Assembly: GCF_000422845.1 (NCBI RefSeq)
Contig: NZ_AUGV01000003.1
Coordinates: forward strand, 62,001-126,000
Reading direction: 5' to 3'
Length of the DNA: 64,000 nucleotides
From: Oceanobacter kriegii DSM 6294
GTDB taxonomy: Bacteria; Pseudomonadota; Gammaproteobacteria; Pseudomonadales; Oceanobacteraceae
This document shows, one piece after another, positions 44,710 to 54,536 of this stretch (positions within the stretch are counted from its first letter, which is position 1; each line of letters begins with the position of its first letter). The notes below the pieces were generated by a model that was given only the letters and a program-made list of their open reading frames with translations, was not told the origin of the DNA and searched no databases. The translations under genes were made by a program, and so were the position numbers.

Positions 44710-44931
44710 ATGAACCTGAAACTCCGAGTTATCCACAGCGCGCTGATGTCGATGGTGCTAAGCTTCCTGATGACCTGCTGGATCACCTACATCAACCTGG
44801 GTGCCGTAAATGGCTACTTCGGCTTCTGGATGAAAGCCTGGTTGTTGGCCTGGCCACCGGCTTTTGTTATTTCCTTTGCCTTTGGTCCGGCCATTCTGAA
44901 GCTGTCTCATCGATTCGCCCGTCAGAACTGA
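44710..44931 (+). CDS. DUF2798 small membrane protein
   Basis: A protein of about 73 residues with two membrane helices (HSALMSMVLSFLMTCWITY and WLLAWPPAFVISFAFGPAIL) joined by a short loop with NLGAVNGYFGFWMKAW. The spacing and WLLAWP motif match the DUF2798 family, whose function is unknown. The start at 44710 gives the family length; an in-frame ATG at 44674 would add 12 residues. It stands alone between divergent phaZ and the DUF481 gene. The upstream gap 44424-44709 shows no gene. Confidence 0.75.
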   Translation: MNLKLRVIHSALMSMVLSFLMTCWITYINLGAVNGYFGFWMKAWLLAWPPAFVISFAFGPAILKLSHRFARQN

Positions 44932-45052
44932 CACTTACAGGCGAACTTTAGGCCAGTACCGGCAACCAATAGTCGGGCACCGTCTGCGGTGCAACAGCGT
45001 ACTGATGCCAGTACACTGACCACGACCTATTCGGCGAATGATGGAGAATTTT

Positions 45053-45772
45053 ATGAAGTACCAGGCACTGCTCGTGTCAATGATCGCTGCCAGCGGCGTC
45101 GTTCACGCAGAAGAAGAGAAGAAGCAACCACCGTATTGGGGCGGCTTTGCTGAACTCGGCAGCATTATCACCACAGGTAACACCGACACCAGCAGCCTGA
45201 ATGCCAAATTTGGCGCCAAGCGCAAAGGCATCCAGTGGGATTCCAGCTACAAACTGCAAGCGCTGACCAGCCGTGAAGACGGTGATGTCTCGAAGGAAAC
45301 CTACTACGGTGCTGCCCAGTTCGACCGTAACTTCACCGAGCGCTCCTACCTGGCCATTCATGTCGACCATGAACGCGCCCGCTTCTCTGGTTACACCTAC
45401 GAAACCACCGCCTCTGTTGGTTACGGTTACCGGGTACTGGACGACGACATCAACAACCTCGACATAGAGGTTGGCCCGGGTTATTCGCGCAAGAAGCTGG
45501 AAGACTCCAGCGAACTGGAAGAAGAAGCCATCGCCCGGCTGGTTGCCGACTACAGCTGGCAGATCAACGAAGGCACCCAGTTTATGCAGCATCTGGTGGC
45601 CGAACTGGGACAGGAATCCAGCAGCTATGAGAGTGAAACCGGCCTCAAAAGCCAGTTGAACGGCTCACTGGCCACTAAAATCACCTACACCGTCAGCTAC
45701 ACCGACAATGTACCGGCCGATACCGAAAACACCGATACCGAATTCGGCGTCACGCTGGTTTACAGCTACTAA
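45053..45772 (+). CDS. DUF481 outer-membrane beta-barrel protein
   Basis: A 239-residue protein. The signal peptide is about residues 1-18 (MKYQALLVSMIAASGVVHA-EE). The mature part shows the family start WGGFAELGSIITTGNTDTSS and alternating strands ending in an aromatic TLVYSY. The family (YdiY-like) sits in the outer membrane; its role is unknown, though some members respond to salt or acid. GGAG before the ATG at 45053 sets the start. An intrinsic terminator follows at 45783. Confidence 0.9.
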   Translation: MKYQALLVSMIAASGVVHAEEEKKQPPYWGGFAELGSIITTGNTDTSSLNAKFGAKRKGIQWDSSYKLQALTSREDGDVSKETYYGAAQFDRNFTERSYLAIHVDHERARFSGYTYETTASVGYGYRVLDDDINNLDIEVGPGYSRKKLEDSSELEEEAIARLVADYSWQINEGTQFMQHLVAELGQESSSYESETGLKSQLNGSLATKITYTVSYTDNVPADTENTDTEFGVTLVYSY

Positions 45773-45782
45773 TTTGATCCCA

Positions 45783-45813
45783 CAAAAAACGCCCGATTCA
45801 AGGGCGTTTTTTG
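45783..45813. terminator. Shared terminator of the DUF481 gene and the Spy-like gene
   Basis: ACGCCC and GGGCGT pair around GATTCAA, with AAAAA on the left and TTTTTTG on the right. It therefore works on both strands for the two convergent genes. Confidence 0.85.
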
Positions 45814-45841
45814 TGGCTGTCAGGGACCCTAGTCAGCAGCG

Positions 45842-46900
45842 TTAATCGCGCTCACTGATCTCCGGCATCATCAGGTCATCGAACCCGGCGGCAGGCTCGG
45901 GTGGTTGCAGCTCAAAGCCACAGCGTGAACCTGATTTTGGCCGTTGCGGCATTTCCAGCCCGGTACCCGGGTCGAGCCGCATGCACAACTCGTCCAGATC
46001 AAAATGCCCACCGTCCGATCCACCCGGTGGTGGTGGAACAGGGGTAAAGCCAGGCATCACACCCAGCATGGCGCCGGTATCCATCGGCGGTCGATCATCA
46101 CCTTCTGGTGGCGGCTGGTGGTTGTCAGGTTCGGCTCTTCGGTTTGTGCGGCCATCAGACATTCGATCAGAGCCTCTGTCGGCCATGCCGTCGGATGAGC
46201 GACGTTCTCGGGGCTCCGGCGGACTACCACGCATACTCTTGTCTGAATCCCGACGATCCCTGTTGCGGCCATCGTCAGGCTCCCGGAACGGCGAGCCAGA
46301 CAGGTTATCCAGCGTTGGCCAGCTGCGTTTGTCATCGCGCTCACGCTGCTGCAATTCCATCAACTGCGTGGGTGACAGTACTTCGCTGAAAATCCGCTCA
46401 ATGCCTACCCGACCGGCTTCGATCTGACTGTGATCCACCGGCCAGGAAAACTGACCAATCACCTGATTGGCAAGAATATCCATGTCGGCCAGCTGGTTTT
46501 CGGTCAGGTCAATGCCTCGCGCCATGCGCTGCAGAATGCCGCGCGTAGCACGGCTGTGAAACTCGCGCACAATGTCGTCGGCCCGCTGGCGTTGTGCGCT
46601 GGTCAGCACCGACTGCAACTCGATCCGCATGGCAGCGAACAAATCCCGTGCTGCCAGCCGTTCCTGCAGCCACTGTTGTTCGTCAAAGTGCTCTCCCCAA
46701 GAAGGCCCAAGGTTCTCACGAATGTCCGAAAAGCTGCTCTGGTAGGTTTTTTCGATGTTCTTGATCTGCTCTTGCTGGGCCGTGTCCAGACCCAGCAAAT
46801 CGGCCCAGTTCATCACCCGACGACTGCCCTCCAGCGCCTGTGCAGCACCGGAAAGCAGCAGCAAAAAAGCCAGCAATGTTGAAACAAGCAAACGCGGCAT
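45842..46900 (-). CDS. Spy/CpxP-like periplasmic protein with a long Pro/Arg/Asp-rich tail
   Basis: A 352-residue exported protein. The signal peptide is about residues 1-23 (MPRLLVSTLLAFLLLLSGAA then QA). Residues about 25-175 are helical with LTxxQ-type motifs (LTSAQ, LTENQ, LSPTQ), as in the Spy/CpxP periplasmic chaperone family. Residues about 190-300 are disordered and rich in Arg, Asp, Ser and Pro (RDRRDSDKSMRGSPPEPRER), ending in PPPPGG and a short Cys-containing C-terminus. The GGGGAT before the ATG supports the start at 46900. The chaperone role is inferred from the family; the tail is unusual. Confidence 0.7.
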   Translation of the reverse strand: MPRLLVSTLLAFLLLLSGAAQALEGSRRVMNWADLLGLDTAQQEQIKNIEKTYQSSFSDIRENLGPSWGEHFDEQQWLQERLAARDLFAAMRIELQSVLTSAQRQRADDIVREFHSRATRGILQRMARGIDLTENQLADMDILANQVIGQFSWPVDHSQIEAGRVGIERIFSEVLSPTQLMELQQRERDDKRSWPTLDNLSGSPFREPDDGRNRDRRDSDKSMRGSPPEPRERRSSDGMADRGSDRMSDGRTNRRAEPDNHQPPPEGDDRPPMDTGAMLGVMPGFTPVPPPPGGSDGGHFDLDELCMRLDPGTGLEMPQRPKSGSRCGFELQPPEPAAGFDDLMMPEISERD

Positions 46901-47117
46901 AATCCCCGTCCGAAGCCAGTGAATATCGATACGATAGCCCAGTCTAGGGCCCACCGCCGTGATCGGGAAGTGAGCGTCAGCAAAGAAGTGTCACACTCAG
47001 CGCCGGCCAATTCTGCTGAATTTCGGCCCCCTCCGCTGAATTCAGCCCCCGGCAGCGCACGGCCTGCGCCCGTCGCAACGGTCAATCCTGCCGACAGTAC
47101 CCCTTGGTGGCCATACA

Positions 47118-47134
47118 CGGTTATCATATAACCG
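47118..47134. promoter_or_regulatory. Inverted repeat upstream of the Smr gene
   Basis: CGGTTAT-CAT-ATAACCG is a perfect seven-base inverted repeat 72 bases before the Smr start, in a local AT-rich spot that could contain a -10 box (TATCAT). It lies in the 306-base gap (46901-47206) between divergent genes. The operator role is inference. Confidence 0.45.
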
Positions 47135-47206
47135 ACAACGGAGCCGATCGCTGTCGCCCCAAATGACGGCTGATAATGCGGCCCACCAGCGCAGGAGAGA
47201 CAGACC

Positions 47207-47791
47207 ATGACCGATATCGACGACGATTTCTTGCAGGAAATGCAGGACGTAAAACCACTGCAAAATCAGCCAAAAGTCGCCATTCGGAAAGGGGATATCC
47301 AACTTGCCTCACAGCAAGCCCGCCGTCTGGCCGCCGTGGACGATCAACCTAAAAAAGATCCCAACCACCTGCAAACCACGGAAGTAAAACGCATTGGCCC
47401 CCACGACGTGGTGGGTTACAAACGCCCGGGCATTCAGGACGGCGTATTCCGCAAATTGCGTTTGGGTAAATACGAAATTGAAGCGCGCCTCGACCTCCAC
47501 CGTCGCACCGTGGAAGAGGCCCGTCGACAGGTATTCCGCTTTGTTGGCGACTGCATCAGCCACGATATTCGCAACGTATTGATCCTGCCGGGCAAAGGCG
47601 ATCGCAACGAAGGCGACCCGGCGGTACTGAAAAGCTATCTGGCGCAATGGCTGGAAGACCTCGACGACGTTCAGGCCTTCCACACCGCCCAGCCGCATCA
47701 CGGCGGTGCCGGTGCTTTTTATGTGTTGCTGCGCAAAAGCGACCGTAAGAAACAGCTGGCGCGCGAGCAGTTCAGCAAAGGCCGCTTGTAA
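47207..47791 (+). CDS. Smr domain protein (SmrA/YdaL-like)
   Basis: A 194-residue protein. The Smr domain covers about residues 85-180: the metal/nucleic-acid motif LDLHRRTVEEARRQVFRFV (about 95-113), VLILPGKGDR (T-G-x-G equivalent) and HGGAGAFYVLL at the end. Smr proteins of this small class are RNA or DNA endonucleases; members related to SmrB cut mRNA at collided ribosomes. The N-terminal 80 residues are charged and variable. ACAGACC precedes the start; the gene stands alone and ends at a shared terminator at 47841. Confidence 0.88.
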   Translation: MTDIDDDFLQEMQDVKPLQNQPKVAIRKGDIQLASQQARRLAAVDDQPKKDPNHLQTTEVKRIGPHDVVGYKRPGIQDGVFRKLRLGKYEIEARLDLHRRTVEEARRQVFRFVGDCISHDIRNVLILPGKGDRNEGDPAVLKSYLAQWLEDLDDVQAFHTAQPHHGGAGAFYVLLRKSDRKKQLAREQFSKGRL

Positions 47792-47840
47792 GCCATCCAG
47801 CTGGCTAAAAATCAGCCGTTAGGCCAGTGACAGATACAAA

Positions 47841-47868
47841 AACGCCCGATCAATGTCGGGCGTTTTTG
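47841..47868. terminator. Shared terminator of the Smr gene and ilvA
   Basis: ACGCCCGA-TCAATG-TCGGGCGT has A-runs before and a T-run after, so it can end both the plus-strand Smr gene and the minus-strand ilvA gene that stops at 47889. Confidence 0.85.
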
Positions 47869-47888
47869 GTTTCAGAGACTGCGGATTA

Positions 47889-49406
47889 TCAGCGCAAAAA
47901 CAGCTGATACGCCGTGTTGTCGGTTTCGTCCCAGTACGGGTAACCCAGGTCGTCCAGGTAACCGTGCAGTTGCTCCAGCTTGTCTTCGGACACCTGCAAG
48001 CCCACCAGCGTACGGCCACTGGCGGCACCGTGGTTGCGGTAGTGGAACAGCGAGATGTTAAAGCGCTTGCCCAACGTGCGCAGGAACTTCAGCAGCGCCC
48101 CCGGACGTTCCGGGAATTCAAATCGGTACAGGCGTTCGTCGGTAACAGACTCCGGTGCCAGACCACCCACCATATGGCGGATGTGGTATTTGGCGGCTTC
48201 GTTGTCGGTCAGGTCGACCACCGGGTAGTTGTCGGCGCGCAGCTCGGCCAGCAGTTCATCGCGAGCGCCGGGCTCGGCACCCACTTTCACGCCAACGTAA
48301 ATCTGCGCTTTATTGGCATCGCCAAAGCGGTAGTTGAATTCAGTGATCGGACGCTTGCCCAGCAGCGCACAGAAACGCTGGAAGCTGCCCGGCTCTTCCG
48401 CAATGGTCACGGCCAAGATGATTTCACGGCCTTCGCCGATCTCAGCCACTTCCGACACGTAACGCAGACGGTCGAAGTTCACATTGGCACCGCTCAGAAT
48501 GGTCACCAGATTCTGGTTTTCGCAGCCGTTCTGATCGACGTACTTCTTCACCCCGGCCACCGCCAGCGCACCGGCCGGTTCTGCCACTGCGCGGGTATCA
48601 TCAAAAATATCCTTCACCGCCGCACAGATCTCGTCCGGGGTGACGGTAATCACTTCATCAACGCATTCTTTCGCTACCTGCCAGGTGTGTTCACCAGCGG
48701 TGGCCACGGCAACACCGTCGGCAAAGATGCCCACTTCACTGAGGGTAACCCGCTCACCGGCTTCCAGCGCCGCCGCCATCGACGCCGACTCGGTGCTTTC
48801 CACACCAATGATCTTCACTTCCGGTTTCAGCGCTTTCACATAAGCAGCAACGCCAGCGATCAGACCACCGCCACCGACCGGAATAAAAATGGCATCGACC
48901 GGCTGTTTCATCTGGCGCAGGATTTCCATGCCAATGGTGCCCTGACCGGCAATCACTTCCGGGTCATCGTAAGGGTGGATGTAGGTCATGCCCTTTTCTT
49001 CCACCAGCTTCTGCGAGTAGGCATAGGCATCGTCGAAAGCATCGCCGTGCAACACCACCCGGGCACCACGGGCTTTAACCGAACGCACTTTAATGTCCGG
49101 TGTAGTACGCGGCATCACAATCACCGCCTTGATACCCAGTTCCTTGGCCGCCAGCGCCAGACCCTGAGCATGGTTACCCGCAGACGCCGCCACCACGCCA
49201 AGGGCTTTTTCTTCTTCGGTCAGCTGGGCCACCTTGTTGTAGGCCCCACGAATCTTGAAGGAATACACCGGCTGTTCGTCTTCACGCTTGATCCAAATCT
49301 GATTCCCCAAACGCTCGGACAGGAACGGCGCAACGTGCAACGGCGTTTCAACGGCAACGTCGTACACTCGTGAGGTGAGGATTTTTCTCAGATACTCGTT
49401 AAGCAT
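47889..49406 (-). CDS. ilvA: Biosynthetic threonine deaminase
   Basis: A 505-residue PLP enzyme making 2-oxobutyrate from threonine for isoleucine synthesis. The PLP lysine lies in YSFKIRGAYNKV (about residues 57-68). GGGGLIAGVAAYVKAL and ASAGNHAQGLALAA are typical. The C-terminal third carries two regulatory ACT-like domains (EPGSFQRFCALLGKRPITEF and RPGALLKFLRTLGKRFNISL), as in isoleucine-inhibited IlvA. The start at 49406 gives MLNEYLRKIL; an in-frame upstream ATG at 49463 would add 19 residues. It is divergent from rpiA. Confidence 0.95.
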   Translation of the reverse strand: MLNEYLRKILTSRVYDVAVETPLHVAPFLSERLGNQIWIKREDEQPVYSFKIRGAYNKVAQLTEEEKALGVVAASAGNHAQGLALAAKELGIKAVIVMPRTTPDIKVRSVKARGARVVLHGDAFDDAYAYSQKLVEEKGMTYIHPYDDPEVIAGQGTIGMEILRQMKQPVDAIFIPVGGGGLIAGVAAYVKALKPEVKIIGVESTESASMAAALEAGERVTLSEVGIFADGVAVATAGEHTWQVAKECVDEVITVTPDEICAAVKDIFDDTRAVAEPAGALAVAGVKKYVDQNGCENQNLVTILSGANVNFDRLRYVSEVAEIGEGREIILAVTIAEEPGSFQRFCALLGKRPITEFNYRFGDANKAQIYVGVKVGAEPGARDELLAELRADNYPVVDLTDNEAAKYHIRHMVGGLAPESVTDERLYRFEFPERPGALLKFLRTLGKRFNISLFHYRNHGAASGRTLVGLQVSEDKLEQLHGYLDDLGYPYWDETDNTAYQLFLR

Positions 49407-49587
49407 GAAAGGACTACCTTGCAAAAACCGGATGAACTCCGGGCTTGTGAATGGGTCAGGCAAAGAGAGGGGTTAGCGAATGGGGCTGTACCGTTTTCTG
49501 AACCAGATTTCAGCATAGATTTTGGTACATTGTACCGCACGTCACCCTATAATGTGCGGGAATCCGTACCCTGACAGTGAAGCAACC

Positions 49588-50262
49588 ATGACTCAAGACG
49601 AACTCAAGCAAGCCGTTGGCGAAGCCGCGGTGCAACTGATCCTGCCAAAACTGGATAAAGACTCCATCATTGGTGTCGGCACCGGCTCCACCGCCAACTG
49701 CTTTATCGACGCATTGGCCAAGTACAAACACGACTTCGATGGCGCTGTCGCCAGCTCCGAAGGCACTGCCCAGCGTCTGCGCGATCATGGCATCGAAGTG
49801 TACGACCTCAACAACGTCGGTGGCCTCGAGTTTTACATCGATGGTGCTGACGAAGTTAACCACAAACTGGAAATGATCAAAGGTGGCGGTGCCGCCCTGA
49901 CCCGCGAAAAGATCGTTGCAGCCACCGCCAAACATTTTGTGTGCATTGCCGATGAAAGCAAACTGGTCGACACCATGGGTACTTTCCCGCTGCCGGTTGA
50001 AGTAATCCCGATGGCACGTTCCTACGTGGCCCGTGAAATCGTCAAGCTGGGCGGTGACCCGGTCTACCGCGAAGGCGTGATCACCGACAACGGCTGCCAG
50101 ATTCTGGACGTCTACAACCTGTCCATTAACGCCGCTATGGACCTGGAAAAGAAACTCAACATGGTCACCGGTGTGGTAACCAACGGCCTGTTCGCCCTGC
50201 GTCCGGCCAACACCCTGTTGCTGGGCACCAGCGAAGGCGTGAAAACCCTCACCGCGGAGTAA
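49588..50262 (+). CDS. rpiA: Ribose-5-phosphate isomerase A
   Basis: A 224-residue enzyme interconverting ribose-5-phosphate and ribulose-5-phosphate in the pentose phosphate pathway. [16 protein letters not shown] (about 29-44) binds phosphate; [20 protein letters not shown] (about 80-99) holds the catalytic Asp and Lys region; [19 protein letters not shown] follows. The length is normal. The start at 49588 aligns with the family N-terminus [15 protein letters not shown]. The YdbH-like gene begins ten bases after its stop. Confidence 0.97.
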   Translation: MTQDELKQAVGEAAVQLILPKLDKDSIIGVGTGSTANCFIDALAKYKHDFDGAVASSEGTAQRLRDHGIEVYDLNNVGGLEFYIDGADEVNHKLEMIKGGGAALTREKIVAATAKHFVCIADESKLVDTMGTFPLPVEVIPMARSYVAREIVKLGGDPVYREGVITDNGCQILDVYNLSINAAMDLEKKLNMVTGVVTNGLFALRPANTLLLGTSEGVKTLTAE

Positions 50263-50271
50263 TCCCTCCCC

Positions 50272-53200
50272 ATGACGGAAGCAAGCTCGCCAGGACGGCA
50301 ACGCAGAGGAGTCACTGTGCTTGTCAGTATGCTGAAAGGCACGGTGATGCTCCTGGCCCTGCTGGGCTTGCTGACCCTTGGTCTGGTCGCCACCGGTATC
50401 TGGCTGTTTCCATCGCTGTTGCAGCGAGGACTGAACCAGCTGCCGCCGGTGGTGACATCCGTCACTGGCGTTGACGTCGACTGGCACATCAGCCAGCTCG
50501 ACAGCCGCCAACTGACCCTGCAATACGCCCGCACGGCCCTCGCCGACGGCACCGCCATCAACGTACAACAGCTGCAACTGCACTACGATGCCCGCGGGGT
50601 ACTCAACGGCCAGCTGCAAAACCTGCACGCTGAACGGCTGGACATCATCCTCGGCAGCACCGGTGACACATTGGTCGAAGCCAGCGCCCAACAGCGCCAG
50701 CAACAAGTCGCCGCCCAACTGCAACAGCCGTGGATCGAAATACCCCAGCTGCACAGCCTGATGCAGCTGCCGATTAATCAGATCACCATTGATACCCTCG
50801 CCTTGCACCATCCGTTACTGGATGCCGAATTGCTGGTTCAGATGAACGCCCGGCAGTGGCGCATCGCCGGTGATCTGAAGCCTTTGCCCGCACAAACCGA
50901 TTTGTCGTGGGTGATGGAATTCCAGTTGATTGATGGTGCCGACCAAAGCCAGATACTGGGGCAGTTACGCGACCAGCAAAGCCTGCTGGCCCACTGGTTT
51001 GCTGCGGTAGAACAGACTCCAGCAGCTGACCAAACAACAACCCAGGCCAATGACCGGACCAGCACCCAAAGCAGTGTTACCAAAGTGAATGGCCGCCAGG
51101 TATTGGTGGTGCCAGCGTTGCAGCAGCAACTGGCACAGCTGCCCGCATCGGCCCGCGAGGCGATTGCTACGGCGCTGGAGTTGCCGCAATGGCAGGCCGA
51201 CGATCAGGCCCTGTGGCTGACGGCATTGGCGCAGCTGCAAAAAGTCGACAGCCAATTCAATGCCGCATTCCCAAGCCGCTTCCGTTGGCCTCAGGACGCC
51301 GAACTGAGCAGCCTCACCACGCTGGAAAGCAGCCAGGAGCGTCCATTCAGCCTGGACTTATCCACACTGCTGTCGGCCTCCCAATCCGGCCAGGAACGAC
51401 TTAACCGAGCACAGCTGCAATTGCAGCCGCTGGCCAGCAGCCGCCAGTTACTGACACTGGGTGTATCACACAGCAGCGACGCGGCCAGCAGCCAACCCTG
51501 GCGTATTCATAGCCGATTCGGCGCTCTGCAGTTACAGTTTGAGCAACCCACAGCCAACGGCAACAGCAACGTCGAACTGTCACTGGCCCAACTGATAGAT
51601 GGCATCACCCTGCGCTGCAGCGACGACTTTGGCTACTGCCAGAGCCAACTGAGCACGGAGCTTGCTTATCAGTTCAACGAGCCTGCCGCACTGACCGCAG
51701 CCGGCAAACTACACTGGGATCTGAGGGCTGACATCACGCCGCTCGAAAGCCTCCTTCAGGCAACACTGAACAGCCAACACCGTCTGACCATGGATGCTGT
51801 TACTGCTGACATTGAGCTCAACAGCCAACTTGCCGTCAGCCTGCCAAGCGACGCCAATACACCCCTTGCTGTGGATATCCGCGACACCCAACTTCGCCTC
51901 GACGCCCAACAACTGCCAGGCTGGAATGTCCCTACCGTCAGCCTTCAACAGCGTCAGCCATTGCAGCAGCACTGGAATCTCAGCGGCAGCAGCCCACAGC
52001 TGACATCCAGCACGCCACTGGCACTGATGCTGAACCCGCTGACCCTGAGCCCGGATGCCAGCACCATCAAGACGACCCCGGCCCACAAACCCACCCGACT
52101 CAACCTTGGTGCCTCGACACTGGAGTGTCAGCCGTCGCTGCAAACACCTCACTGTTATGTCTCACTGCGCCTGCGCAGCTCCCGCTGGCAACAATGGCCG
52201 GTGCCCGACGTGCGCCTCCGCAGTGAAATCAACCTCGACCTGCCGGACAACGGAATCAGCGCCAGTGGCCAACTGGCAGCGGCCAACAATCAGCTTAAAA
52301 GCGAGTTCCGCTTGCAGCATCAGCTGGACGACGGTCAGGGCGATGCCCAATTCCACATCGAAGACAGCCAGCTGTCGTTCAGCGAGGCTGGCTTGCAATC
52401 ACTGGCCGATCTCACCGGCACCCAGATTCTGGCTGGCCGCTTGTCCGGTCAGGGCTGGATCAATTGGCAGTTACCAGACGACGCCAGCCCGACTGATAAC
52501 AGCAGTGCAGAAAACAACAGCGCCACTGACAACAAAAACACTTTGATTCTGCACCCCAACCTGATGCTGCGTGTCGACCAGCTCAGCATGGTGTACGACA
52601 ACCGCATCACCACCGAAAACACCAACCTGCTGATGGCCGTTCGCCCACAACCGGACAGCTACGAAGTCACCGCCCAACTGGATGCCAATAGCATCAACAC
52701 CGGTATTGCCCTCAGTAATACCATGGCGCGTATCAGCATGAACATTGGCCGCCAGCAGGACTGGGTCAGCGCCGATATTCGCGAGTTATCCACACGCCTG
52801 CTGGGTGGTCAGATCTACATTCCGGCGATGCACTACGACAGCCGTCAGGACACCAACACCCTCGATGTGGCGGTGGATAACCTGCAACTGGCCCAGCTGG
52901 CGCAGTTGGAGCCGTCGGCGGAGGTCAAGGCCGAAGGCTCACTCGACGGCGCGCTGCCGATCCTGCTGACCAGGGACGGGCCGATGATTCCTCACGGCAC
53001 CCTCTATGCTCGCTCTCCGGGCGGCGTGATTCGCTACCAGACTGAAACCAGTGCCGCCCTCGCCAATACCGACCCGGCGGTCGGACTGGCGATGCAGGCA
53101 CTGGAAAACTTCCAGTTCAATCAGCTGGAAACCGACATCCGCTATCAGCCCGACGGGGCGCTGAATCTGGGCCTGAAATTTGAAGGCCATAATCCGGATT

Positions 53201-53319
53201 TCTTCGACGGTCAGGCCACCCACCTGAACGTCAATCTGGATTACAACCTGCTCGACCTGCTGGAAAGCCTGCGGGTGGCTGACGACCTGATCAGCGACCT
53301 TGAAAGCCGCTATCAGTAA
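50272..53319 (+). CDS. ydbH: YdbH-like AsmA-class envelope protein
   Basis: A 1015-residue protein. An N-terminal signal-anchor helix lies at about residues 19-43 (SMLKGTVMLLALLGLLTLGL). A very long periplasmic part, rich in beta strands, follows. The C-terminal 250 residues carry the YdbH signature region, for example DGPMIPHGTLYARSPGGVIRY, ALENFQFNQLETDIRYQPDG and HLNVNLDYNLLDLLESLRVAD. YdbH is related to TamB and YhdP and helps move phospholipids to the outer membrane, with lipoprotein YnbE. It starts 10 bases after rpiA. I see no ynbE or ydbL after it. The repetitive Gln/Leu/Thr-rich middle is less conserved. Confidence 0.82.
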   Translation: MTEASSPGRQRRGVTVLVSMLKGTVMLLALLGLLTLGLVATGIWLFPSLLQRGLNQLPPVVTSVTGVDVDWHISQLDSRQLTLQYARTALADGTAINVQQLQLHYDARGVLNGQLQNLHAERLDIILGSTGDTLVEASAQQRQQQVAAQLQQPWIEIPQLHSLMQLPINQITIDTLALHHPLLDAELLVQMNARQWRIAGDLKPLPAQTDLSWVMEFQLIDGADQSQILGQLRDQQSLLAHWFAAVEQTPAADQTTTQANDRTSTQSSVTKVNGRQVLVVPALQQQLAQLPASAREAIATALELPQWQADDQALWLTALAQLQKVDSQFNAAFPSRFRWPQDAELSSLTTLESSQERPFSLDLSTLLSASQSGQERLNRAQLQLQPLASSRQLLTLGVSHSSDAASSQPWRIHSRFGALQLQFEQPTANGNSNVELSLAQLIDGITLRCSDDFGYCQSQLSTELAYQFNEPAALTAAGKLHWDLRADITPLESLLQATLNSQHRLTMDAVTADIELNSQLAVSLPSDANTPLAVDIRDTQLRLDAQQLPGWNVPTVSLQQRQPLQQHWNLSGSSPQLTSSTPLALMLNPLTLSPDASTIKTTPAHKPTRLNLGASTLECQPSLQTPHCYVSLRLRSSRWQQWPVPDVRLRSEINLDLPDNGISASGQLAAANNQLKSEFRLQHQLDDGQGDAQFHIEDSQLSFSEAGLQSLADLTGTQILAGRLSGQGWINWQLPDDASPTDNSSAENNSATDNKNTLILHPNLMLRVDQLSMVYDNRITTENTNLLMAVRPQPDSYEVTAQLDANSINTGIALSNTMARISMNIGRQQDWVSADIRELSTRLLGGQIYIPAMHYDSRQDTNTLDVAVDNLQLAQLAQLEPSAEVKAEGSLDGALPILLTRDGPMIPHGTLYARSPGGVIRYQTETSAALANTDPAVGLAMQALENFQFNQLETDIRYQPDGALNLGLKFEGHNPDFFDGQATHLNVNLDYNLLDLLESLRVADDLISDLESRYQ

Positions 53320-53361
53320 CGGCCGTCCAAACAATCTGCAGCAACAGGCCCCCAATCGTAA

Positions 53362-54522
<1,161 letters not shown>

Positions 54523-54536
54523 TAACAGGAACAAGA

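Noticed and set aside
47853-49373. A 506-codon open frame on the plus strand opposite ilvA
   Set aside because: It is an antisense shadow of a well-recognised gene. The translation is His/Gln/Arg-rich without domains, as expected for the complement of a GC-rich coding region.
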